NCBI GenBank assembly: GCA_937928335.1
Contig: CALFWN010000010.1
Span: forward strand, 1-12,275
Direction of reading: 5' to 3'
Length of the DNA: 12,275 bases
Source: an uncultured Litoreibacter sp.
Lineage (GTDB): Bacteria; Pseudomonadota; Alphaproteobacteria; Rhodobacterales; Rhodobacteraceae
Both the position numbers and the translations under genes were made by a program. Shown in pieces: positions 6,377-12,275 of the stretch (position 1 is the stretch's first letter; the number at the start of each line of letters is the position of its first letter). The notes beneath the pieces are model-generated. The model saw only the letters and a list, made by a program, of their open reading frames with translations. It was not told where the DNA came from and did no database searches.

Positions 6377-6547
6377 ATGACTGGCTTTCTGATCGGAGCT
6401 TTACTGGGCGCTATTGTTGGTGGAACGGTCATGGCCCGCCGGGGCGGCAACAAGAAAGATATGGCGCAATACGCGTTTGGCTACGCCGTCTGCTTTGGGT
6501 TCGTCGCGCTCTTTGTCACGATATTTCTGGCCCGTCAGGCGGTGTAG
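6377..6547 (+). CDS. 56-residue two-helix membrane protein
   Basis: An ATG at 6377 opens a 57-codon frame ending with TAG at 6545-6547: MTGFLIGALLGAIVGGTVMA, then RRGGNKKDMAQYAFGYAV, then CFGFVALFVTIFLARQAV. It has two hydrophobic segments (about 3-19 and 33-52) joined by a positively charged loop (RRGGNKKD), so a membrane hairpin with the loop in the cytoplasm is likely. The first helix is a Gly-rich GxxxG type (GALLGAIVGG), suited to close helix packing. AAGG lies about 7 bases before the ATG. The gene starts 9 bp after the DUF2927 stop and ends 6 bp before the VWA gene, filling the gap exactly, which strongly supports it being real. I recognise no family. It may anchor or recruit the ATPase/VWA pair at the membrane (inference). 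Confidence 0.75.
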   Translation: MTGFLIGALLGAIVGGTVMARRGGNKKDMAQYAFGYAVCFGFVALFVTIFLARQAV

Positions 6548-6553
6548 CCCCAC

Positions 6554-7741
6554 ATGTTCCTGCGCTTTTTCGAAAATCTGCGCGGTGCAAAGCTTCCCGT
6601 GTCCTTGCGTGAATACCTGTCCTTCCTGGAAGGGCTCAGCGCGGGGCTGGTCACATATGACCTGGACGGGTTCTACTATTTCGCCCGCACCGCGATGGTC
6701 AAGGACGAGCGCCATCTCGACCGGTTCGACCGCGCATTTGCCGCAACATTCGAGGGTCTGGAACATATCGACACGGGCGAGATGCTGGAGGCGGTCGAGA
6801 TCCCGAAAGACTGGATCGAGAAACTCGCCGAAAAGCACCTCACCGCCGAAGAACGTGCCGAGATCGAGGCGCTGGGCGGGTTTGACAAGCTGATGGAGAC
6901 GCTCAAGCAGCGGATCAAAGAACAGGAAAAGCGCCATCAGGGCGGCAATAAATGGATCGGCACGGCAGGCACCTCACCCTTTGGGGCCTATGGCTACAAC
7001 CCTGAAGGGGTGCGCATCGGGCAGCACGAAAGCCGCCATCAACGCGCCGTCAAGGTTTGGGACAAGCGGGAATTCCGCGACCTCGACGGCAATGTCGAGC
7101 TTGGCACCCGCAACATCAAGGTGGCCCTCAAGCGCCTGCGCCGCTGGGCGCGCGACGGGGCCGCAGAGGAGCTTGATCTGGGCGGCACCATCCGCGCCAC
7201 CGCAGAACATGGCTATCTGGATGTGAAGACCCGCCCCGAGCGGCGCAATGCCGTCAAAGTGGTGCTGTTTCTGGATGTGGGCGGCTCAATGGATGCGCAT
7301 ATCGAACTGGTGGAAGAGCTGTTCTCGGCCGCCAAGACCGAATTCAAGCATCTCAAGCATTATTACTTCCACAATTGCCTTTACGAGGGCGTCTGGAGCG
7401 ACAACAAGCGCCGCTGGTCCGAGCAGATCGAGACCTGGGAATTGCTGCGCACATTTGGGCCTGACTACAAATGTATCTTCGTGGGCGACGCCTCCATGAG
7501 CCCCTATGAGGTGGCTTACCCCGGTGGCGCAAACGAGCATTGGAATGCTGAGGCTGGCGAGGTCTGGCTAAGGCGGGCACATGACCAATGGCCGTCCAAT
7601 CTGTGGATCAACCCGTTGGACGAGCGGTATTGGCGCCATACCCAGTCCACGCAAATGATCCAGAACATATTTGGCGCGGACCGCATGGTGCCGATGACCC
7701 TGAACGGCATTGATCGCGGGATGCGGCTTCTCAGCCGTTAA
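6554..7741 (+). CDS. VWA-domain protein (CoxE-like), partner of the MoxR ATPase
   Basis: The 395-residue protein has an N-terminal helical region (MFLRFFENLRGAKLPVSLRE, typical of CoxE-like MoxR partners), a charged linker (about 110-165), and a von Willebrand factor A domain from about 233. The MIDAS metal site reads DVGGSM (241-246), so the usual DxSxS is DxGxS; the distal Asp is probably in GDASM (311-315). The strongly conserved FKHLKHYYFHNCLYEGVW (264-281) and the ending NGIDRGMRLL are typical of the subfamily. Such proteins couple MoxR ATP hydrolysis to a target complex in the cytoplasm. It is the last gene of the five-gene operon and is followed by a hairpin terminator. No strong ribosome binding site is visible; translational coupling with the 6-bp-upstream gene is likely. 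Confidence 0.87.
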   Translation: MFLRFFENLRGAKLPVSLREYLSFLEGLSAGLVTYDLDGFYYFARTAMVKDERHLDRFDRAFAATFEGLEHIDTGEMLEAVEIPKDWIEKLAEKHLTAEERAEIEALGGFDKLMETLKQRIKEQEKRHQGGNKWIGTAGTSPFGAYGYNPEGVRIGQHESRHQRAVKVWDKREFRDLDGNVELGTRNIKVALKRLRRWARDGAAEELDLGGTIRATAEHGYLDVKTRPERRNAVKVVLFLDVGGSMDAHIELVEELFSAAKTEFKHLKHYYFHNCLYEGVWSDNKRRWSEQIETWELLRTFGPDYKCIFVGDASMSPYEVAYPGGANEHWNAEAGEVWLRRAHDQWPSNLWINPLDERYWRHTQSTQMIQNIFGADRMVPMTLNGIDRGMRLLSR

Positions 7742-7742
7742 A

Positions 7743-7780
7743 CGAAAACGACCCCCCTGATCTCATTACCAGAGGGGTCG
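7743..7780. terminator. Bidirectional hairpin terminator between the VWA gene and the exported protein gene
   Basis: CGACCCC (7749-7755) pairs with GGGGTCG (7774-7780), and after one C/A mismatch CTG (7757-7759) pairs with CAG (7770-7772), leaving a 10-base loop. On the minus strand the stem runs into TTTTCGTTT, a good terminator tail for the convergent exported-protein gene. On the plus strand the tail is only CTTTG, so termination of the MoxR operon may be weaker. Confidence 0.75.
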
Positions 7781-7784
7781 CTTT

Positions 7785-7805
7785 GCGTCTGGGGGGGGCA
7801 GACGC
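7785..7805. repeat. Hairpin with a homopolymeric G7 loop
   Basis: GCGTCTG (7785-7791) and CAGACGC (7799-7805) are perfect 7-bp arms enclosing seven G residues. It lies between the terminator and the stop codon of the exported protein gene, in both 3' untranslated regions. No T-tract follows on either strand, so it may be an RNA stabiliser or a second part of the termination zone. Confidence 0.6.
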
Positions 7806-7825
7806 TATCTGTTGATCGGCGCTTG

Positions 7826-8122
7826 TTAGCGCACGATGTTCTCGGCAGGCGAGTCGTTGGTCAGAGCGAAGATTTGCTGAAGCGCTTTGACGTCAACATT
7901 ACGTGCCCGGTCGAAGTTCACGGAATTCTCTGCAGGGCTGTCATTGACTAAAGCCAGAACCTGGGCAGTGCCAACCGGATCGCCGATAGATGTGGCACCA
8001 ACAATACGTTCAGCAGCAGATTCGTTTGTCAGGGCAAAGAAAGCCTGTGGGTTCGAGACCTCGGCAGCAGCAGGCGCTGCGAATGACAGCGATACCAGTG
8101 CAGTTGCGATGATCTTTTTCAT
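7826..8122 (-). CDS. Small exported protein with three internal repeats
   Basis: The 98-residue product starts at the ATG at 8122, preceded by GGAGAG at a 5-base spacing; a longer frame from 8257 has no ribosome binding site and no sensible N-terminus. MKKIIATALVSLSFAAPAAA is a clear Sec signal peptide with cleavage expected after AAA (residue 20). The mature part of about 78 residues holds three copies of one motif: FALTNESAAERIV (29-41), LALVNDSPAENSV (56-68) and FALTNDSPAENIV (85-97), spaced 27 and 29 residues apart. The last copy ends the protein one residue later. There are no cysteines. The copies differ at DNA level, so the duplication is old and the peptide motif is conserved. I recognise no family; a periplasmic or secreted repeat protein is all that can be said. 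Confidence 0.8.
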   Translation of the reverse strand: MKKIIATALVSLSFAAPAAAEVSNPQAFFALTNESAAERIVGATSIGDPVGTAQVLALVNDSPAENSVNFDRARNVDVKALQQIFALTNDSPAENIVR

Positions 8123-8151
8123 GTTTCTCTCCAGTGTATGTGCCCTCTCGG

Positions 8152-8175
8152 GGCGATGTGTGTACGGCGATGTGT
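8152..8175. repeat. Direct repeat in the leader of the exported protein gene
   Basis: GGCGATGTGT occurs at 8152-8161 and 8166-8175 with a 14-bp period, 30-53 bases before the start codon. In the transcript both copies read ACACAUCGCC. It may be a binding site for a protein or small RNA, or a chance duplication. Confidence 0.5.
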
Positions 8176-8192
8176 TGCCGTTTGATGAGACT

Positions 8193-8221
8193 AATATGCA
8201 CCCCGTCGCAGCGCCTCTCAA
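8193..8221 (-). promoter_or_regulatory. Candidate sigma70 promoter of the small exported protein
   Basis: Read on the minus strand, TTGAGA (8221-8216) and CATATT (8198-8193) are separated by exactly 17 bp; the boxes match consensus at 5 of 6 and 4 of 6 positions. A start near 8186 would give a leader of about 60 bases. That leader contains two copies of ACACATCGCC (8161-8152 and 8175-8166). Confidence 0.45.
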
Positions 8222-8241
8222 CGCACATCTCCTGTTTTTCA

Positions 8242-8330
8242 CGTGAGATGAGTGCATTTATGCACATAACTTGGTGCGCGATAGCCCACACCCACACGCC
8301 GCCGTGAGAAAGCTCTCACGAAGCGTGAGA
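8242..8330. repeat. CGTGAGA repeat cluster and GTGCAT palindrome
   Basis: CGTGAGA occurs at 8242-8248, 8303-8309 and 8324-8330, with an inverted copy TCTCACG at 8314-8320. The inverted copy can pair with either neighbour, so two exclusive hairpins are possible. A perfect palindrome GTGCAT-TT-ATGCAC lies at 8252-8265. All lie upstream of the promoter candidate at 8193-8221 and downstream of the HAD gene. They look like regulator half-sites, or like a terminator for the HAD gene. Confidence 0.55.
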
Positions 8331-8386
8331 TCGCTGAAATACGTGCAGAATCCCGGATGAATCGGGCCGTCGAACCGGCGACTCGC

Positions 8387-9034
8387 CTAAAGACCCAAAA
8401 GCTCCGGCAGGTCGGACAGGCGATCAAATACCACGTCACAACATGGCTCCAAGCGCGCGGCGGGGGTATCGGCGGCAAACCCGAAGACAGTCATTCCCGC
8501 CGCCTGCCCTGCCTTGGCACCGCTGGCGCTGTCTTCAATCACCGCGCACCGCTCAGGGGCGATCCCTGCATCAGTTGCGGCCTTCAGATAGACATCCGGC
8601 GCGGGCTTGGGGTTGGCCACATCCTCGCGGGAATAGACGCGACCTGCCAATAGCTCCGCCAAACCACAGCGCGCCAGCGTGATCCGCATCTTCTCATGCG
8701 GCCCGTTTGATCCGACCGCAAAAGGGATGCCCGCCGCTTGCAGCCGGGTCAGCACGTCCGCAGCACCCGGGATCGGCGTGACCTGCTTTGCCAATGTATC
8801 AAACATCTTTTGGTAGAACGTCTCGACCCAGTCATCGGGCAGGGGCGCACCCATCTCCCGCGCGCGCTCGAAAACGCCGATCATTGTTCCACCCACAAAC
8901 AACCGCATGATCTCGTCCAGCGGAAGGTCCAGCCCATATGCCACCAGATCGTCCCGCATCAATTGATTGGTGATCGGCTCACTATCCACCAGCACACCGT
9001 CACAATCGAAGAGTACCATATCGAATTTGGGCAT
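8387..9034 (-). CDS. HAD-superfamily hydrolase (subfamily IA phosphatase/phosphomutase type)
   Basis: The 215-residue protein has all four haloacid-dehalogenase motifs: nucleophile and acid Asp10 and Asp12 in LFDCDGVLVDSE, Ser109 in VGSNG, Lys143 in NPKPAPDVYL, and Glu167-Asp168 in IEDSASG. The helical cap after motif I (about 17-85) places it with the subfamily IA enzymes, such as sugar phosphatases, phosphoglycolate phosphatase and beta-phosphoglucomutase. It dephosphorylates or rearranges a small phosphorylated metabolite in the cytoplasm; the substrate cannot be told. No ribosome binding site precedes the ATG, and the clpB terminator stem ends only 4 bases upstream, so the gene is either leaderless, expressed by read-through, or starts at Met6. 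Confidence 0.88.
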   Translation of the reverse strand: MPKFDMVLFDCDGVLVDSEPITNQLMRDDLVAYGLDLPLDEIMRLFVGGTMIGVFERAREMGAPLPDDWVETFYQKMFDTLAKQVTPIPGAADVLTRLQAAGIPFAVGSNGPHEKMRITLARCGLAELLAGRVYSREDVANPKPAPDVYLKAATDAGIAPERCAVIEDSASGAKAGQAAGMTVFGFAADTPAARLEPCCDVVFDRLSDLPELLGL

Positions 9035-9037
9035 AGC

Positions 9038-9070
9038 AAAAGGGCCGGATCATTGCAGACCCGGCCCTTT
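9038..9070 (-). terminator. Rho-independent terminator of clpB
   Basis: AAAGGGCCGG (9039-9048) and CCGGCCCTTT (9061-9070) are perfect 10-bp arms with a 12-base loop. On the minus strand the stem ends in TTTT. It lies about 43 bases after the clpB stop and directly before the HAD start. Its 5' strand on the RNA includes CCGGGTCTG, which also occurs in the dksA terminator. Confidence 0.88.
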
Positions 9071-9112
9071 CACAGCATTGCAGCGCGTCCTGCAACACAT
9101 ATTCAGTTATGG

Positions 9113-11728
9113 TTAATGCACCACGGCATCATCCGGCTTGGGCCTGTTGGAGGCCGACAGGCGGTCCCCGACAATCAGCCCGTCTACGCCGGCGCTGACC
9201 TTAATAGTGGACCCGTCCAGCACATCGCCCGCCAGGATCATCTCGGCCAGCTGATCCTGCAACGCCCGCTGGATCACCCGCTTCAGGGGCCGTGCACCAA
9301 AGACAGGGTCATAGCCCTCATCAGCCAGCCATTTCCGCGCGCCATCATCCAGATCAAGCGTGATCTTGCGCGATGCCAGACGTTTGTCGAGCAATGCCAG
9401 CTGGATATCGACAATGCCTGCCATGTCGTCACGGGCCAGCCGATCAAAGATGATCGTCTCGTCCAGACGGTTCAGGAATTCAGGACGGAAATGCGCCCTG
9501 ACGGCATCCATGACATCACGCTTGGCATCCGAGCTGTCGGCATTCTCAGGCAACTGGCTCAACGCCTGCGCCCCGAGGTTCGAGGTTAGAATGATCAGCG
9601 TCTGCTTGAAATCTACCGTGCGGCCCTGACCATCGGTCAGAACACCGTCATCCAAGACCTGCAACAGCACGTTGAACACATCCGGGTGCGCCTTCTCCAC
9701 CTCGTCGAACAGCACGACCTGATAGGGCCTGCGCCGCACAGCTTCCGTCAGCACGCCGCCTTCATCATAGCCCACATAGCCCGGAGGTGCCCCGATCAGA
9801 CGTGCGACCGCGTGTTTCTCCATGAACTCGGACATGTCGATACGCACCATCGCGCTGTCATCGTCGAACAGGAATTCGGCGACAGATTTGGTCAGCTCGG
9901 TTTTGCCCACGCCGGTTGGTCCGAGGAACAGGAAGCTGCCCAAAGGCCGGTTCTCGTCATTCAGACCCGCCCGCGCACGGCGCACTGCATTGGCCACAGA
10001 TTTGACGGCCTGGCGCTGGCCGATCACCCGCTTGCCAATCGCCTCTTCCATGCGCAGCAGCTTGTCGCGCTCGCCTTCCAGCATCTTGGAGGTCGGGATG
10101 CCGGTCCAGCGTTCAACCACTTGCGCAATCTGCTCAGGCCGCACGGCCTCCTCGACCACAACATCGCCTTCGGAGGCTTCTGCCTCTGCCAGTTTCTTCT
10201 CAAGATCGGGGATCACGCCGTAAGATAGCTCCCCCGCCTTGGCCAGATCGCCATCGCGTTTCGCAATGTCCAGCTCGGCACGCGCACGGTCCAGCCGCTC
10301 CTTCAGCTCACGTGCGCCTTCCAGCTTGTCGCGTTCCGACTGCCAGCGCGCCGTCATTTCAGACGATTTCTCCTGCAAATCCGCCAGTTCCTTCTGCAAG
10401 GCCTCCAGCCGGTCCTTGGACGCGGCATCGTCTTCCTTGGACAATGCCACTTCCTCGATCTGCAACTGCATGATCTGGCGGTCCAGCGCGTCCAATTCCT
10501 CGGGCTTGCTGTCCACTTCCATCCGCAAGCGGCTGGCGGCCTCGTCCATCAGGTCAATCGCCTTATCGGGCAGGAACCGGTCCGTGATATAGCGGTGCGA
10601 CAGGGTTGCAGCCGACACCAGAGCGGCGTCCGAGATCCGTACCCCATGATGCAGCTCATACTTCTCCTTGATGCCCCGCAGAATGGAAATCGTGTCCTCA
10701 ACGGTGGGCTCCTCCGCCAAAACAGGCTGGAATCGCCGCGCCAGGGCCGCGTCTTTCTCTACATGCTTGCGGTACTCGTCCAAAGTGGTCGCGCCCACAC
10801 AGTGCAACTCGCCCCGCGCCAAGGCAGGCTTGAGCAGGTTCGACGCATCCATCGCCCCCTCGCCCTTGCCCGCGCCGACCAGCGTGTGCATTTCGTCGAT
10901 GAACAAGATGATCTCACCGGCGGCATCCGTGACCTCGTTCAGGATCGCTTTCAGCCGCTCCTCAAACTCACCACGATATTTCGCGCCCGCGATCAACGCG
11001 CCCATGTCCAAAGCCATCAGCTTCTTGTTGCGCAAGGATTCAGGCACGTCGCCATCCACGATCCGCAGGGCCAGGCCTTCCGCAATCGCGGTTTTACCCA
11101 CGCCAGGCTCGCCGATCAGCACAGGGTTGTTCTTGGTGCGGCGCGACAGCACCTGCATGGTACGCCTGATCTCCTCGTCACGGCCAATGATCGGGTCAAT
11201 CTTGCCCTCCCGCGCCCGCTCCGTCAGGTCCATCGCGTATTTCTTCAGCGCATCATAGCTGTCCTCAGCGGACGCGCTGTCAGCCGTCCGGCCTTTGCGC
11301 ACATCATTGATCGCGGCATTCAGCTCCTGCGCCGACACGCCGCCCGCCTCCAGCGCGTCGCGCGCTTTCGATTTGACCATGCACAAGGCGGTCAGCAGGC
11401 GTTCCACGGGCACAAAGCTGTCCCCGGCCTTCTTGGCCAGCTTCTCCGCCTCGGCCAGCACTTTGCCGGTCTGCGCGTCGAGATAGACCTGGCCTGTGTC
11501 ACCAGACACTTTCGCGGTCTTGGAGAGTGCCAGTTCCACAGCCTCCAAAACCCGCGCGGGCTGTCCGCCAGCGGCATGGATCAGGTTGGAGGCCAGGCCC
11601 TGCTCGTCATCCATCAATGCTTTGAGAAGATGCTCAGGCGACAGACGCTGGTGGTCTTCGCGCATTGCTATGGTCTGGGCCGCTTGCACAAAGCCACGGG
11701 ACCGTTCGGTGAACTTTTCCAAATTCAT
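9113..11728 (-). CDS. clpB: ATP-dependent disaggregase chaperone ClpB (Hsp100)
   Basis: The 871-residue product is a full-length ClpB. With DnaK/DnaJ/GrpE it threads aggregated proteins through a hexameric ring to rescue them after heat stress. Domains in order: Clp N-domain (about 1-145), first AAA+ module with Walker A GEPGVGKT (206-213), pore loop GAKYRGEFE (Tyr251) and Walker B ILFIDE (274-279), coiled-coil M-domain (about 400-525), and second AAA+ module with Walker A GPTGVGKT (603-610), pore loop GYVG (650-653), Walker B VVLFDE (671-676), sensor 1 TSN (715-717) and GARPLKR (811-817). There is no ClpP-binding loop, as expected for ClpB. An AAAGGA ribosome binding site lies before the ATG. 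A heat-shock-type promoter is upstream and a strong terminator follows. Confidence 0.97.
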   Translation of the reverse strand: MNLEKFTERSRGFVQAAQTIAMREDHQRLSPEHLLKALMDDEQGLASNLIHAAGGQPARVLEAVELALSKTAKVSGDTGQVYLDAQTGKVLAEAEKLAKKAGDSFVPVERLLTALCMVKSKARDALEAGGVSAQELNAAINDVRKGRTADSASAEDSYDALKKYAMDLTERAREGKIDPIIGRDEEIRRTMQVLSRRTKNNPVLIGEPGVGKTAIAEGLALRIVDGDVPESLRNKKLMALDMGALIAGAKYRGEFEERLKAILNEVTDAAGEIILFIDEMHTLVGAGKGEGAMDASNLLKPALARGELHCVGATTLDEYRKHVEKDAALARRFQPVLAEEPTVEDTISILRGIKEKYELHHGVRISDAALVSAATLSHRYITDRFLPDKAIDLMDEAASRLRMEVDSKPEELDALDRQIMQLQIEEVALSKEDDAASKDRLEALQKELADLQEKSSEMTARWQSERDKLEGARELKERLDRARAELDIAKRDGDLAKAGELSYGVIPDLEKKLAEAEASEGDVVVEEAVRPEQIAQVVERWTGIPTSKMLEGERDKLLRMEEAIGKRVIGQRQAVKSVANAVRRARAGLNDENRPLGSFLFLGPTGVGKTELTKSVAEFLFDDDSAMVRIDMSEFMEKHAVARLIGAPPGYVGYDEGGVLTEAVRRRPYQVVLFDEVEKAHPDVFNVLLQVLDDGVLTDGQGRTVDFKQTLIILTSNLGAQALSQLPENADSSDAKRDVMDAVRAHFRPEFLNRLDETIIFDRLARDDMAGIVDIQLALLDKRLASRKITLDLDDGARKWLADEGYDPVFGARPLKRVIQRALQDQLAEMILAGDVLDGSTIKVSAGVDGLIVGDRLSASNRPKPDDAVVH

Positions 11729-11737
11729 AGGTTTTCC

Positions 11738-11984
11738 TTTCTATAAGCATCTGCCTGTCAAACACGGGCCCGGCACGCGGCACCCTTGGTCGGCAAACCT
11801 TGCAAGAGATATGGAAACGCAGCCCGCTCGGTGCAAGAGCCGTCACGCCCGAAAATTGGCCCACAGGCCCCAGATCACGCCGAATCGCTGCCTCTCACAG
11901 CTGCGCGAGGCCCCCTATGAAACCAAACTGGGGCTTATAGAGTTAAATCCACAGAACACATAAACCTTTGAAAAGGGTATGCAC
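11738..11984. other. Intergenic region between clpB and the partial gene at 11985
   Basis: The gap holds the clpB promoter candidate on its left side. On its right side GCCCC and GGGGC around 11911-11934 form a weak short inverted repeat, and the sequence becomes A/T-rich before the plus-strand gene. I see no convincing promoter for that gene and no further open frame with a ribosome binding site. Confidence 0.4.
11809..11837 (-). promoter_or_regulatory. Candidate sigma32 (RpoH) heat-shock promoter of clpB
   Basis: On the minus strand CTTGCAC (11837-11831) is followed after 14 bp by TTCCATAT (11816-11809). These match the RpoH consensus CTTGAAA-N(11-16)-CCCCATnT at 5 of 7 and 6 of 8 positions. 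A start near 11800 would leave a leader of about 75 bases. A second CTTGCA lies nearby (about 11800-11805) without a good partner. ClpB is a standard RpoH target, which agrees with the match. Confidence 0.6.
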
Positions 11985-12275
11985 ATGAGCAGCTACAAGA
12001 CCGAGGTACAGAACCTGCACTATAACGCCGCCACCCAGAGCTTTGAGGCGCTGGTGGTTATGCACGAGGGCCATGAGGCGCGGAAATTTCCGATCTCCCT
12101 GCAATTGCCCATCGACAGCGATTTCAGCTTCGTGACGCATAAGCTGGTGGCACAGGCCAAAAAGCAACGCGCACGGAATGCCTGCCATCTCGTGGCCCGC
12201 GGCCCCAAAGGCCAGACCAAGCTCGGCCATCTCGGCGATCTTGCGCGTCAGCTGAGCCAGAGCTTCAGCTTCACC
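11985..12275 (+). CDS. Uncharacterised protein, N-terminal 97 residues (cut by window end)
   Basis: An ATG at 11985, with AAAAGGG about 8 bases upstream, opens a frame that runs without a stop to the last base. It begins MSSYKTEVQNLHYNAATQSF and continues with EALVVMHEGHEARKFPISLQ. The visible part alternates strands and helices: a beta-rich start (FEALVVMHEG, ARKFPISLQL), then DFSFVTHKLVAQAKKQRARN and a basic stretch RGPKGQTKLGHLGDL. There is no signal peptide or membrane segment, so it is probably cytoplasmic. I do not recognise the family. It diverges from clpB; whether they share regulation is unknown. Confidence 0.7.
   Translation, partial: MSSYKTEVQNLHYNAATQSFEALVVMHEGHEARKFPISLQLPIDSDFSFVTHKLVAQAKKQRARNACHLVARGPKGQTKLGHLGDLARQLSQSFSFT

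Noticed and set aside
8123..8257. N-terminal extension of the small exported protein
   Set aside because: It would bury the signal peptide 45 residues inside the protein, and the ATG at 8122 has a good GGAGAG site.
8242..8330. CRISPR-like array
   Set aside because: The repeats are only 7 bp, unevenly spaced and partly inverted, with no spacers of constant length.
8738..9589. 283-codon plus-strand open frame across the HAD and clpB genes
   Set aside because: It crosses two well-supported minus-strand genes and a terminator; its composition is that of a complement frame.
10595..11746. 383-codon plus-strand open frame opposite clpB
   Set aside because: It is antisense to a fully conserved clpB, lacks a ribosome binding site, and its His/Gln/Arg-rich translation is typical of a high-GC shadow frame.

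Overview
The window looks like chromosomal DNA from an alphaproteobacterium, most likely a Rhodobacterales/Roseobacter-group species. The reasons are GC-rich coding sequence, a DksA homologue with almost no zinc-finger cysteines (the form described from Rhodobacter sphaeroides), a DUF2927 lipoprotein in a MoxR/VWA cluster, and dgt diverging from erpA. I see no insertion sequence, integrase, tRNA, rRNA or CRISPR array. Codon use looks even throughout, so most of this is core genome with a few uncharacterised lineage genes.

Layout, left to right. (1) 1-697: the 5' end of dgt (dGTPase, minus strand, cut by the window edge), then divergent erpA (Fe-S cluster carrier), then a tiny lipoprotein on the minus strand. 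(2) 873-2408: an uncharacterised Rossmann-like protein resembling GT42 sialyltransferases, followed by xthA (exonuclease III). (3) 2419-3504, minus strand: a LysE/RhtB exporter and a DksA-type RNA polymerase regulator, with a strong hairpin terminator between them. (4) 3689-7741, plus strand: a tight five-gene operon with gaps of 6-9 bp. It encodes a MoxR AAA+ ATPase, a GNAT acetyltransferase, a DUF2927 lipoprotein with a degenerate zincin-like motif, a 56-residue membrane protein and a VWA protein with an altered MIDAS. (5) 7743-8386: a terminator, a G7-loop hairpin, a small exported protein with three internal ALTNDSPAENIV-like repeats, and an upstream region rich in inverted and direct repeats. 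(6) 8387-11728, minus strand: a HAD phosphatase and clpB, with a terminator between them and a heat-shock-type promoter upstream of clpB. (7) 11985 to the end: the start of an unrecognised gene.

The best candidates for undescribed biology are the MoxR/VWA operon and the repeat-containing exported protein. The ATPase and VWA partner resemble known MoxR-VWA chaperone pairs. Here they bracket a predicted lipoprotein and a two-helix membrane protein, which suggests (inference) that the pair acts on an envelope target. The exported protein has its own plausible promoter and four copies of CGTGAGA upstream. Housekeeping genes here (erpA, xthA, dksA, clpB, dgt) cover Fe-S assembly, DNA repair, stringent response, protein disaggregation and dNTP control.
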